NCBI RefSeq assembly: GCF_923081025.1
Contig: NZ_CAKLPZ010000003.1
Coordinates: forward strand, 62,001-126,000
Origin: Neolewinella maritima
Lineage (GTDB): Bacteria; Bacteroidota; Bacteroidia; Chitinophagales; Saprospiraceae
Length of the DNA: 64,000 nt
Reading direction: 5' to 3'
Both the position numbers and the translations under genes were made by a program. The notes below the pieces were generated by a model. The model was not told the DNA's origin. It saw nothing but the letters and a program-made list of their open reading frames with translations, and made no database searches. Below, in pieces: positions 44,415 to 56,885 of this stretch. Every line of letters begins with the position of its first letter. Positions within the stretch are counted from its first letter, which is position 1.

Positions 44415-45824
44415 ATGAGTAAACAAGAGTACGCGATCGTTGATATTGAGACCACGGGGAGTCGCGCCAGTCGGGCGCGCATCACCGAGATCGGTATCGT
44501 AGTGTTTGACGGCGAAAAGGTAACGGAGACTTTCGAGACCCTGCTGGATCCCGAGCAGTATATCCCCGCCGGTATCGTAGAGTTAACGGGCATCACCCAG
44601 GAAATGGTGAAGGGGAAGCCCAAATTTTACGAGGTCGCCAAACGGATCGTAGAGCTGACCGAGGGCCGCATCTTCGTCGCCCACAACGCCAAGTTCGACT
44701 ACGGCTTCCTGCGCGAGGAGTTTGGCCGCCTGGGCTACACCTTCTCCCGCCGCAAGCTCTGCACCGTTCGCCTCACCCGTAAGTGCTTTCCCGGTCTGAA
44801 GAGCTACAGCCTCGGCAAGCTGATTCAGCACTTCGGCTTCACGGTCGAGGCCCGCCACCGCGCGCTGGCCGACGCCCAGGCTACCACGGAATTGCTACAG
44901 ATGTGCCTGGCCGGCGAAGACTGTGCCGCAGAAGCCAAGCGCCTCATCAACTACGGTATCAAGGAAACGCGGCTTCCCAAGCAGATCAAGCTCGAGCAGA
45001 TCACGGAGTTGCCCGAGGAGACCGGCGTATACTACTTCCACGACGCGAACGGTGATGTAGTCTATGTGGGCAAGAGTACCAACATCCGCAAGCGCATCGC
45101 CCAGCACTTCAACGATCACACCACGAAAGGCAGTCGCATCGCCGAGAAGGTCGCCGACATCACCTACGAGATCACCGGCAGCGAACTGGTAGCTCTGCTA
45201 CTAGAAAGCGAGGAGATCAAGCGCTTGCAGCCCCGCATCAACCGCGCCCAGCGGGGCAAGCACTTCAACTATGCCATTCACAGCTACCTCAATGAGCGGG
45301 GCTTCCGCTGTTTCGACGTGGTGCGCAATACGGCCCAGGCCCGCAAGGAGCTCGACATTATCAGCGAGTACCCGGGACTGAGTCGCGCCAAGGGCCGCCT
45401 TAATTTCGTGCGCAAGCACCTGGAGCTTTGCAGTGCCTTCACCAACATCTATCCCAGTCGGGGAGCCTGCTTCCACTTCCACCTCAAGCAGTGCCGCGGC
45501 GGCTGCGCCGGTCAGGAAGATGCTTCGGAATACAATCTCCGCGCCGAGGATGCCCGCCTGCACCTGCGTAACGTTTTCGACGACGACTTCCTCCTGTTCG
45601 ATACCGGACGTACGCACGACGAAGCCTCCGTCATCCTGGTAGAAGAGGGTAAGTACCAGGGCTTCGGATTTATCGATAAGGAGCAGTGCACCAACATTGC
45701 CACAGCCATCGACAGCGTGAAGCGATCGGTGACCTATCCCGATACGGCGCGTATCATCCAGCGCTACGTGAGTGAAAAGGGAGGCAAGATGGTGAGCTTG
45801 GCCACCGGGAAGGTGGTGCGGTAG
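44415..45824 (+). CDS. DnaQ-type exonuclease fused to GIY-YIG/UvrC-like nuclease
   Basis: A 469-residue protein from ATG 44415. The N-terminal DEDDh exonuclease domain (about 5-170) has DIETTG, HNAKFDYGFL and HRALADAQAT, that is the D, E, D, H and D residues. The middle GIY-YIG domain (about 200-290) has GVYYF, VVYVGKSTNIRKRI and ESEEIKRLQPRINR, like UvrC/Cho N-terminal halves. A C-terminal region (about 300-469) contains HFHLKQCRGGCAG, as in UvrC-like proteins. Similar fusions occur in mycobacteria, and a DNA-repair role is likely. Divergent from namZ. Confidence 0.9.
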   Translation: MSKQEYAIVDIETTGSRASRARITEIGIVVFDGEKVTETFETLLDPEQYIPAGIVELTGITQEMVKGKPKFYEVAKRIVELTEGRIFVAHNAKFDYGFLREEFGRLGYTFSRRKLCTVRLTRKCFPGLKSYSLGKLIQHFGFTVEARHRALADAQATTELLQMCLAGEDCAAEAKRLINYGIKETRLPKQIKLEQITELPEETGVYYFHDANGDVVYVGKSTNIRKRIAQHFNDHTTKGSRIAEKVADITYEITGSELVALLLESEEIKRLQPRINRAQRGKHFNYAIHSYLNERGFRCFDVVRNTAQARKELDIISEYPGLSRAKGRLNFVRKHLELCSAFTNIYPSRGACFHFHLKQCRGGCAGQEDASEYNLRAEDARLHLRNVFDDDFLLFDTGRTHDEASVILVEEGKYQGFGFIDKEQCTNIATAIDSVKRSVTYPDTARIIQRYVSEKGGKMVSLATGKVVR

Positions 45825-45826
45825 TA

Positions 45827-46633
45827 CTACTTCTTCCCAAAAGGTATACCTAACATAGTGCGGATATTCTGGTGATGGTGCTCCTCCATGTGCGTATCTA
45901 CCCCGTAGACAAGCTTGCTATTATCCAGCTCGGAATAGGTGCCGAATAGCCGGTCCCAAATACTGAAGATGTTGCCGTAGTTGGAATCCGTGTACGGAAG
46001 CTGGTAATGGTGGTGCACGCGGTGCATGTCCGGCGTGACCAGGACCGTGCGCAGTGCCCGGTCGATCGTACGGGGTACGGTGATGTTGGCGTGATTGAAC
46101 TGACTTAGCACTACACTGATACTCTGGTATAGGAAGACGAGCCAGATCGGCGCACCTAACAGCACGACGGCCGCCGTAGTGAAGGCAAAGCGGATGACGC
46201 TTTCCCCGGGGTGGTGGCGGTTCGCGGTGGTGGTATCTACATTCTGATCCGTGTGGTGCACCAGGTGAAAGCGCCAAAGGAGGGGTACGCGGTGCTCGGT
46301 CCAGTGGGCTAGGTAGGCACCGAAGAAGTCCATCAGCAGTAGACCGACAATAGCCATCGCCCACAGGGGCAGGTGGAGCCACTGCAGTATACCGAATTCA
46401 TTAGCCACCGCCCAGTCGCTGCCCTTGACCAGGATGAAGGCCAGCAGAAAATTCACCACGATGGTCGTAAGGGTGAAAAAGAGGTTGATACCCGCATGGC
46501 GCCACTTCTTGTATTCGGCCAGGGCCAGCGGCACGGCGCTTTCCAGCACCCAGAATATAGTGAGCCCTCCGACCAATATCAGGGTGCGGTGACTGCTGGG
46601 GATGGTCTCGAAGTAGTGGATGATCGCTTCCAT
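45827..46633 (-). CDS. Sterol desaturase family protein
   Basis: A 268-residue integral membrane di-iron enzyme. Histidine boxes: HWTEHRVP with FHLVHHTD (about 105-125), HANI and HRVHHHYQLPYTDSNYG (about 218). Three to four hydrophobic helices are N-terminal or interspersed. It may hydroxylate lipids or carotenoids. It is similar in layout to the gene at 10616 but clearly different in sequence, so a separate subfamily is likely. Convergent with the exonuclease gene with 2 bp between stop codons. Confidence 0.88.
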   Translation of the reverse strand: MEAIIHYFETIPSSHRTLILVGGLTIFWVLESAVPLALAEYKKWRHAGINLFFTLTTIVVNFLLAFILVKGSDWAVANEFGILQWLHLPLWAMAIVGLLLMDFFGAYLAHWTEHRVPLLWRFHLVHHTDQNVDTTTANRHHPGESVIRFAFTTAAVVLLGAPIWLVFLYQSISVVLSQFNHANITVPRTIDRALRTVLVTPDMHRVHHHYQLPYTDSNYGNIFSIWDRLFGTYSELDNSKLVYGVDTHMEEHHHQNIRTMLGIPFGKK

Positions 46634-46669
46634 GCCCCCAAGTTACGCTACCTCCGGCAGACCGTTTGT

Positions 46670-47824
46670 CTAGCGGTTGACCAGCAGGCGGCGGGTAGTC
46701 AGAATGCGGCCACGCTCGTTGGTCAGGCTGTATATGTACGGGCCGCGGGGTAGCCGGCTCACGTCGACCTCCGTGCGGGCCTGCGCGCCGGCGGGCACCA
46801 GCTGCTGGGTAATGACCTCGCGGCCTAGCATATTGACCACGCGCAGGGTGTACGTGCCGGGCTCCAGTCCGTCCACCTCGAAAGTGGTCAGGTTGCGGGC
46901 GGGGTTAGGATATACACTGACCTGCGCCTGGGCCAGCCGGGGACCGCGCACGGAGTTCGTCACGTCACCCTGAATGAAGCGCAGGCTCTGCGGGGTATCG
47001 GTATCATCGACGGTCACGATGGCCACGGCCTCCTTCTCGGTATTGGTCCAGTAGTAGTAGGTGGTTACGGGATCCTGGGTACCCAAAATATTGTCTAGTG
47101 TAGGATCCTCACTCAGTACATTCGTGGTTACGTCCAGGAAGCCCAGAAAGCCTGCTTTAACTTCCACCATTCCACTGGTCGTTTCCGTGCGCCGCTCCCG
47201 CAGCACTTCGTAAGACTGACCGTTGATGGTGAGTGTACCGTAGGCATCCACCTCGTCCGTCCGTACGCTGGTCGAGGTAAGGCGGATCGAATCGATGTTA
47301 CTTAGTAGCGGACCAAACTCCCCGAGCGCATCTAAAGCCTCAGCGGGCAGACTGTCTGCATCTACGGCAATCACGTTCACGGTCGTGGAAGCATAGCTGT
47401 CGGCGTAGTTCAGGGGGGCACGCCGCTGGGCGCGACCGGGCTCCAGGGGCGTGTTGTACTCAAAACCCGGGAGTACGTCGGCCAGTCTACCCTGTATGCC
47501 TATTAATTCGTAGGTCGTATCGGTGAGCGCGTAATAGCCCTGATTGGCACTATCGATGGCCACGATCACATCCGCATCCGGAAATTCCGGATTGTCGTCG
47601 TAGGGCAGGATGATCTGTAGTTGGGTATCTACGGCTACTTGCTGCCCGAAGTCCCACTGCCGGTCCGCTCCGGGGCTCAGTAGATCAACACCATCAGCCG
47701 CTGCGGCCTCTCCGTACACCAGGGTATCGCCCGCTGCCGGGAAGTATGCGGTGGTCAGGGTGATCTGCGCTGATGCGGCCAGCGTCCAACAAAGACAAAG
47801 CAACAGCGTAAAGGTGCGGAACAT
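46670..47824 (-). CDS. T9SS type A sorting domain-containing protein
   Basis: A 384-residue secreted protein with a signal peptide (cleavage after LAASA). The main part is beta-rich, with unknown function. The C-terminal domain (about 305-384) is a type A sorting signal: VYPNPARNLTTF, GTYTLRVVNMLGREV, and a final RLPRGPYIYSLTNERGRI with the basic strand RLLVNR. It should be exported by the T9SS, of which porP and gldK are in this window, and attached to the cell surface or released. Single gene. Confidence 0.85.
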   Translation of the reverse strand: MFRTFTLLLCLCWTLAASAQITLTTAYFPAAGDTLVYGEAAAADGVDLLSPGADRQWDFGQQVAVDTQLQIILPYDDNPEFPDADVIVAIDSANQGYYALTDTTYELIGIQGRLADVLPGFEYNTPLEPGRAQRRAPLNYADSYASTTVNVIAVDADSLPAEALDALGEFGPLLSNIDSIRLTSTSVRTDEVDAYGTLTINGQSYEVLRERRTETTSGMVEVKAGFLGFLDVTTNVLSEDPTLDNILGTQDPVTTYYYWTNTEKEAVAIVTVDDTDTPQSLRFIQGDVTNSVRGPRLAQAQVSVYPNPARNLTTFEVDGLEPGTYTLRVVNMLGREVITQQLVPAGAQARTEVDVSRLPRGPYIYSLTNERGRILTTRRLLVNR

Positions 47825-47913
47825 AAGCCGGGTTTCTAAGGGTAGCCTCTAAGGTAGGTGCTTTCCAGCGGTCCGGCGGTATCCCCTGCGGATTTAACGT
47901 CGCCTTAGCGGCG

Positions 47914-52197
<4,284 letters not shown>

Positions 52198-52283
52198 AGG
52201 TACCGAATGACCTAGCGAACGCCGTGCAGAAGCCCGCGAAGAAAGAAATAGTCTATTTAACTTTTCGCATATGGCGGAACAAT

Positions 52284-52303
52284 GATTAAGTAGTACCTTA
52301 ATC
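52284..52303. promoter_or_regulatory. Palindrome upstream of the CBM-like T9SS gene
   Basis: GATTAAG-TAGTAC-CTTAATC is a perfect 7-bp inverted repeat, 33 bp before the ATG at 52337, in the 139-bp divergent gap shared with metH. It may be an operator; no regulator can be named. Confidence 0.4.
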
Positions 52304-52336
52304 GTACCTACTATTCAATCACCCAAGCAATGAACT

Positions 52337-54181
52337 ATGCACCAAACAGCTACCCTGCGGTCCCTGCTATGGATCATCCTGCTTACCGTATTTGCTCTAC
52401 ACGGAATACGGGCTACGACTGGACCCGTTATCGGTCTGACGGATACCTCCTACTGGCTAGAAGCCGAGTGTGCCGATATCGGTAGCCGCTGGACCAAAGT
52501 GCTCAGCGACAGCGCGGCAGGTGGCGCGTACGTGGAAACACAATTCGTATCACTGACGGGCCCGCCCGATGACGTAGCCGAAAATCTCGTGCGCTTCACC
52601 GTAGCCAACACCCAACCAGGCCCCTACCAACTCTTTGCTCGGGTGAACGCCCCCACGCGGACCAACGATTCGTACTGGCTGCGTATCAACAACGGGGCCT
52701 GGCAGGAAATCAAGCAGGGCCTCCGTATCGGACAGGGCTTCCAGTGGGTGCAGCTAACTACGGCGGAGCTGGTGAACGGCACCAACACCGTCGATTTTAC
52801 GTACCGGGAAAACAGTACCCGCCTGGATAAAATTCTGCTCACCAACAATGCTGACCTGAAACCCACCGGACTAGGCATTGCGACACAGGAGTGCCAGAAG
52901 ATCACCTCGCCTCCGGTGGATAAAGGCCTCTTCTGGCTAGAAGCTGAATGTGCCATAGTAGGCAGTACCTGGGCACCAGCGCGCGACCCCGCTGCGTCCA
53001 ATGGGATCGTACTAACCAGCACGCGTAGCGGTGCCAGCCGCTTCATGCCCCCCGTCGATCTTCCTAGCAACCTGATCCGCTTCGTCATTGAAGATCCGGC
53101 CATCGAGTCGGGTAGGTTTAGCATTTGGTTCCGCGCCAATATCGACAATGGAGAAATGTTCTGGGTACGGTACAACGACGGACCGTGGTCCCTGCGGCAA
53201 CCCGCCAGGATCAGGGGAAAGGGCCTGGCCTGGGCGGGCTATTCCGTTCCCCGGGGCGCACTGGTAGCGGGCACCAATACGATAGACATCGCCTACCTGT
53301 CCGCCGGTTTCCAACTTGACAAACTGCTCCTCACCAAGTACAGTATCGTACCGAGCTTCCTGGGTGGTCCTGCGGATAGCTGCCCCTTCACCCCGTCCCC
53401 GGAGCCTACCGACCGCAATACGTTCTCGCTGGAAGCTGAGTGTGCCACGGTGGGAGACCAGTGGAGCGTAGAGTCCGACGCCGCCGCAAGTAGTGACGCG
53501 GCGGTAGTGGTGCGGGGAGCCACCGCAACGGATACCCCCCCGACCGATGAGCCGGCTAACCTCCTGCGCTTTACCATCGCGGCTGCGGATTCAGGCAGCT
53601 ATAACCTCTTCGCGCGGGTTAAAACACCGGACAACCTCAGCGACTCGTACTGGATACGGACCAACGGAGGGCCCTGGTACGAATGGGACCGTGGCTTCGA
53701 GTTCGTGGATGCTTACTCCTGGCAGCAGACTCCCGTAGCATTTGCCCTGCAAGAAGGGGCCAATACCCTCGACTTCGCATTCCGGGAGGATGGAGCGGTC
53801 CTGGATAAGATCTACCTCACGCTCACGGCTAGTGAGTTGACCGGCGACACATTCGGCGATCCCGCTACGAATTGCAGTGCTGCTGCCCAGCCCTCCGCCC
53901 CGGCCTTCACTGCCGTGGATGACTGGGCAGGCGCTGAGCTCAGTCTGTTCCCTAACCCGGTAAGCAGTCGACTTACGTTTCAGTGGGAAAGCCCGTTCGC
54001 GGGTCCAGTCCGTATGGTCATCACCGACGCCCACGGCCGGCAGCTGCGGCAGGCTACGCTACAGAAGGCAGTGGGATGGGCACGCCAGGCACTAGATCTA
54101 CGTGCACTACCCCCGGGTGTATACTATCTCCGCCTCCTGGAGAACGAGCGGCATACCACGCGGCGATTCATTAAGCAGTAG
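52337..54181 (+). CDS. T9SS cargo protein with three CBM-like repeats
   Basis: A 614-residue secreted protein with a signal peptide (about 1-26). Three homologous modules (about 35-175, 195-340, 360-510) each begin with a WLEAECA-type strand, contain YWxRxNxG and end with a LDKxxLT segment, resembling beta-sandwich carbohydrate-binding modules. No catalytic domain is present. The C-terminal type A sorting domain (about 535-614; LFPNPVSSRLTF, DAHGRQLRQ, PPGVYYLRLLENERHTTRRF) targets it to the T9SS. Divergent from metH. Ligand not predictable. Confidence 0.82.
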   Translation: MHQTATLRSLLWIILLTVFALHGIRATTGPVIGLTDTSYWLEAECADIGSRWTKVLSDSAAGGAYVETQFVSLTGPPDDVAENLVRFTVANTQPGPYQLFARVNAPTRTNDSYWLRINNGAWQEIKQGLRIGQGFQWVQLTTAELVNGTNTVDFTYRENSTRLDKILLTNNADLKPTGLGIATQECQKITSPPVDKGLFWLEAECAIVGSTWAPARDPAASNGIVLTSTRSGASRFMPPVDLPSNLIRFVIEDPAIESGRFSIWFRANIDNGEMFWVRYNDGPWSLRQPARIRGKGLAWAGYSVPRGALVAGTNTIDIAYLSAGFQLDKLLLTKYSIVPSFLGGPADSCPFTPSPEPTDRNTFSLEAECATVGDQWSVESDAAASSDAAVVVRGATATDTPPTDEPANLLRFTIAAADSGSYNLFARVKTPDNLSDSYWIRTNGGPWYEWDRGFEFVDAYSWQQTPVAFALQEGANTLDFAFREDGAVLDKIYLTLTASELTGDTFGDPATNCSAAAQPSAPAFTAVDDWAGAELSLFPNPVSSRLTFQWESPFAGPVRMVITDAHGRQLRQATLQKAVGWARQALDLRALPPGVYYLRLLENERHTTRRFIKQ

Positions 54182-54188
54182 GTTGCCA

Positions 54189-54587
54189 TCAGTTTGCTTC
54201 TGCAAGGGCCGAGCAGCTATTGCACGTTCCGGAGAGCGTGACATTGTAGTTTTCTACCCGATAGCCCTCCGGCAAACTAAAGGCTACCTGCTCGGGCAGG
54301 CACTCTACACGGTCACATACCAGACAGCGAAAGTGAAGGTGGCCGTGTGCCGCAGTATCGTGTGCGCAGCCATCTGCGCAACTGGCGAAATACTGGCGAC
54401 CGTCGTCGGCCACGATCCGGTGCGCTAAGCCATCGGCCACGAAGCGGTTGAGAATGCGGTAGATCGTCACGCGGTTGATATCGGTAGGCAGCTTCGCGGA
54501 AATGTCATCGTGGCTCAGGGCCGTAGACTCGCGGCGAAGCAGGTCGAGTAGTTGAGTCTGAGCTTCAGTTCTGCGGCGAGATGACAT
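54189..54587 (-). CDS. Fur/Zur family transcriptional regulator
   Basis: A 132-residue metal-responsive repressor. The N-terminal winged helix (about 1-75; LSHDDISAKLP, RVTIYRILNRFVADGLAHRI) is followed by the dimerisation domain with the zinc-site pattern HxHFRC (HLHFRCLVC, about 82-90) and a C-terminal CNSC pair (about 122-125). The metal could be Zn, Fe or Mn; the Zur-like small size and spacing are suggestive only. It is divergent from a small lipoprotein gene, and the shared 72-bp gap contains a perfect palindrome. Confidence 0.88.
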   Translation of the reverse strand: MSSRRRTEAQTQLLDLLRRESTALSHDDISAKLPTDINRVTIYRILNRFVADGLAHRIVADDGRQYFASCADGCAHDTAAHGHLHFRCLVCDRVECLPEQVAFSLPEGYRVENYNVTLSGTCNSCSALAEAN

Positions 54588-54600
54588 GATTAAATTTATA

Positions 54601-54638
54601 GCAACAATGTTGCATTAACGAAAATTAGGTATACCTTG
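54601..54638 (+). promoter_or_regulatory. Fur/Zur-type operator and promoter of the divergent lipoprotein gene
   Basis: GCAACA-A-TGTTGC (54601-54613) is a perfect 13-bp palindrome between the fur-family gene and the lipoprotein gene. Its TTG (54610-54612), 19 bp and TACCTTG (54632-54638) form a near-consensus plus-strand promoter, so repressor binding would mask the -33 box. Confidence 0.6.
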
Positions 54639-54659
54639 CGGTAAAATAACCACTCGCGC

Positions 54660-55232
54660 ATGTACCGACCACCTACTACCTACTTTATGCTATTCGCGCT
54701 CATCCTGTTCGCAGTAAGCTGCGGCGATGACGACGATCCCATAATACCTAACGAGGAAGAGCTGATCACCGATCTGATCTACACGCTAGTACCCAACAGT
54801 GGAACCGGCGGAACGGTTACCTTCAGTTTCCAGGATCGTGATGGCGACGGCGGCCAACCCCCCGTAATCGCTACCAACGGTACCCTCGTACCCAATACGG
54901 TATACCTCGGCACCGTTCAACTGCTCGATGCATCCGACCCCTCCGACGTGGAAGACATCACGCTCGAAGTCGCCGAAGAAGACGAGGAGCATCAGTTCTT
55001 CTACCAGACCGCCACCGCGCTGGACGTCACCGTCGACTACGCGGACGCCGACGCCGATGGCAACCCCATCGGTATCCGCACTACCCTCACCACGGGCGCC
55101 TCGTCTAGTGGCGACATGACGATCATCCTCCGCCACGAGCCCAATAAAACGGCCGCCGGCATCTCCATCAGCAATCCTACACCCGCAGGAGGTGCTACCG
55201 ATGTGGAGACTACGTTCCAGGTCGCCTTTTAG
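54660..55232 (+). CDS. Small exported lipoprotein, probably metal-regulated
   Basis: A 190-residue protein with a signal peptide and lipobox (FAVSC, Cys21) and a strongly acidic start of the mature chain (CGDDDD). The rest is beta-rich with FSFQDRDGDGGQPPVI, EDEEHQFFYQTA and LRHEPNKTAAGISI, a pattern I associate with a Bacteroidota family often found beside TonB receptors and Fur-type regulators; no TonB receptor is adjacent here. The palindrome upstream suggests control by the divergent regulator. The acidic clusters could bind metal. Function otherwise unknown. Confidence 0.7.
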   Translation: MYRPPTTYFMLFALILFAVSCGDDDDPIIPNEEELITDLIYTLVPNSGTGGTVTFSFQDRDGDGGQPPVIATNGTLVPNTVYLGTVQLLDASDPSDVEDITLEVAEEDEEHQFFYQTATALDVTVDYADADADGNPIGIRTTLTTGASSSGDMTIILRHEPNKTAAGISISNPTPAGGATDVETTFQVAF

Positions 55233-55243
55233 GGAACGTTTCC

Positions 55244-55266
55244 CCGCACCCGCGACCCCGCCCCCC
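55244..55266 (+). repeat. GC-rich dispersed repeat, intergenic
   Basis: Forward copy CCGCACCCGCGACCCCGCCC in the 50-bp gap after the lipoprotein gene. Confidence 0.7.
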
Positions 55267-55284
55267 TAACCAGCCGAAGGCGTC

Positions 55285-56325
55285 TTACTCCTCCTCTGCC
55301 TCCTCCATCCCCAACGTCAGATCCCGGTGCACCGCGATGGCCGCGTTGAGCTCGAAGCCGATGATCAGGATCAGCGCGTTGAGCTGTAGCCACAGCATGA
55401 CGATGATGATGGTGGCAATGGAGCCGTAGAACTTGGTGTAGGTATCGTAGCGGTTGAAGCCGTCGATGTAGAAGCTGAAGGCGACCGACGTGGCCAGGCT
55501 CAGGATGGTAGCCAGTGTCACCCCCGGCGAGACGTAGCTGAAGCGCTGGATGGTCGCCGCCCCGTAGCGGTACAGGCTGCCGATGATGATGTAGTAGAGC
55601 GACAGCATGGTCACCCAGCGCACCAGGTTGATGAGAAAGACCGAAAAGCCGCCCAGCTCCAGCCAGCTGTCGATCCAGCCGATGAAGGTGTCGCCGACGA
55701 TGACCAGCATGACGCTGGCCACGATGAAGAGGAAGATGAGAAAGGTCAGTCCGGCCGCCACCATGCGCTTGCGCAGAAAGCCCCGCTGGCGAAATACCTT
55801 GACGTAGCTCTTTTCAAAAGCCTGCATGAGGGCGATCATGCCATTGCTGGAAAAGTAGATGGCCAGCAGAAAGCCGAAACTGAGCAGACCGATCTTGGGT
55901 GAGTTGGTCACGTCCTGCACGAAGCCGAACAGGATATCGCCGGCCTGCCCCGGCATGACCCGTTTGATCTCTTCGTACAGGGTCATGTTGAAGTTCTCCA
56001 GCTCGGGGAACCAGATGGCCAGCAGGTCCAGCACGAAGGGCGTAAGGGTGAACAGCGTCAGGATTGAGGGGAAGAGCGACAGGAAGAAACTGAAGGCCAC
56101 ACTATTGGCCCGCGTAAAGAGGTCGTCGCGCGTGGCCTCGTTGATCACGAAGACCACCACATCATAGATCGGTACGCCCTTGAAGCCGATGAAGCTGTTC
56201 TCCTTGGCGTACTTCGTCAGGCCGATCACCCAGGGGTGCTCGGTGAAGTAGCGGGTAAAGGCGTGGATGTCGAACTTAGGCTTCAAAGTAGGGACGTAAG
56301 ACCTGCAGCAGGTAGTCGGGGGCAT
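55285..56325 (-). CDS. YihY/BrkB family inner-membrane protein
   Basis: A 346-residue protein with six predicted membrane helices and the YihY motifs: ANSVAFSFFLSLFPSILTLFTL, FSSNGMIALMQAFEKSYVK, RYGAATIQRFSYVSPGV, SFYIDGFNRYDTYTKFYGSIATIII, and LNALILIIGFELNAAI. The family was once labelled RNase BN in error; its true function is unclear. The ATG at 56325 overlaps the upstream thioesterase by 50 bp; a TTG at 56286 would give an 11-bp overlap and may be the real start. Confidence 0.88.
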   Translation of the reverse strand: MPPTTCCRSYVPTLKPKFDIHAFTRYFTEHPWVIGLTKYAKENSFIGFKGVPIYDVVVFVINEATRDDLFTRANSVAFSFFLSLFPSILTLFTLTPFVLDLLAIWFPELENFNMTLYEEIKRVMPGQAGDILFGFVQDVTNSPKIGLLSFGFLLAIYFSSNGMIALMQAFEKSYVKVFRQRGFLRKRMVAAGLTFLIFLFIVASVMLVIVGDTFIGWIDSWLELGGFSVFLINLVRWVTMLSLYYIIIGSLYRYGAATIQRFSYVSPGVTLATILSLATSVAFSFYIDGFNRYDTYTKFYGSIATIIIVMLWLQLNALILIIGFELNAAIAVHRDLTLGMEEAEEE

Positions 56326-56689
56326 GCACCGTCCGCTGGGTCTTGACCGCTACAAAACACAGCTTGACCGACCCACCGTTCACCAATTTACCCTTTTCGT
56401 TGTGAATTTCGAGGTGGAAGGTGATCGTACGGTCCGGCATGCGCCGTAAGGTAGTCGTGATTGTGAGCACTTCGTCGTAGTGTGCCGGCCGCACGAACCG
56501 CTGGTTGAGGCTCATCACCGGCATCATGATGCCCTCCTCCCCCTCCATATCGGCGTAGTTCAGGCCCAGATCGCGCAGCATCTCCGCCCGCCCGATCTCG
56601 TACAGCAGCGCATAGCGGCCATAGTAGAGGTAGCCCATCTGGTCGGTCTCGCCGTAGCGTACGCGGTGGGTAGTGGTGGTAGTTAGCAA
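56276..56689 (-). CDS. 4HBT/YbgC-like acyl-CoA thioesterase
   Basis: A 137-residue hotdog-fold thioesterase. The catalytic segment HRVRYGETDQMGYLYYGRYALLYEIGRAE carries the conserved Asp; PVMSLNQRFVRPAHYDEVLTI and the GGSVKLCFV strand complete the fold. It hydrolyses acyl-CoA thioesters; chain-length preference is unknown. It is translationally close to the YihY gene. Immediately upstream the DNA is an array of CCCCTTAA-type repeats (56690-56729 on the plus strand as TTAAGGGG). Confidence 0.9.
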   Translation of the reverse strand: MLTTTTTHRVRYGETDQMGYLYYGRYALLYEIGRAEMLRDLGLNYADMEGEEGIMMPVMSLNQRFVRPAHYDEVLTITTTLRRMPDRTITFHLEIHNEKGKLVNGGSVKLCFVAVKTQRTVHAPDYLLQVLRPYFEA

Positions 56690-56750
56690 GGGGTTAGGGA
56701 GTTAAGGGGGTTAAGGGGGTTAAGGGTATGAGGTGCCGGAGGCGGAACGG

Positions 56751-56777
56751 GGGGCGGGGCCGCGGGTGCGGTGTGGG
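56751..56777 (-). repeat. GC-rich dispersed repeat, intergenic
   Basis: Reverse copy GGGGCGGGGCCGCGGGTGCG, about 60 bp upstream of the thioesterase start and 109 bp upstream of the TM2-protein start. Confidence 0.7.
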
Positions 56778-56885
56778 TCGATTATCTACCGATTCGTGTT
56801 GTACGTCGAATTCCCGGTGGCTTCCCTCCGATCGGCGGCAGATGTCCCAACCTTTCGCATCCGATCAGGCGTTTTACCAGCAGCA

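Noticed and set aside
52198-52336. Cobalamin riboswitch upstream of metH
   Set aside because: The 139-bp divergent gap shows no B12-box-like motif or multi-stem fold on the minus strand; only a 7-bp palindrome on the other gene's side was found.
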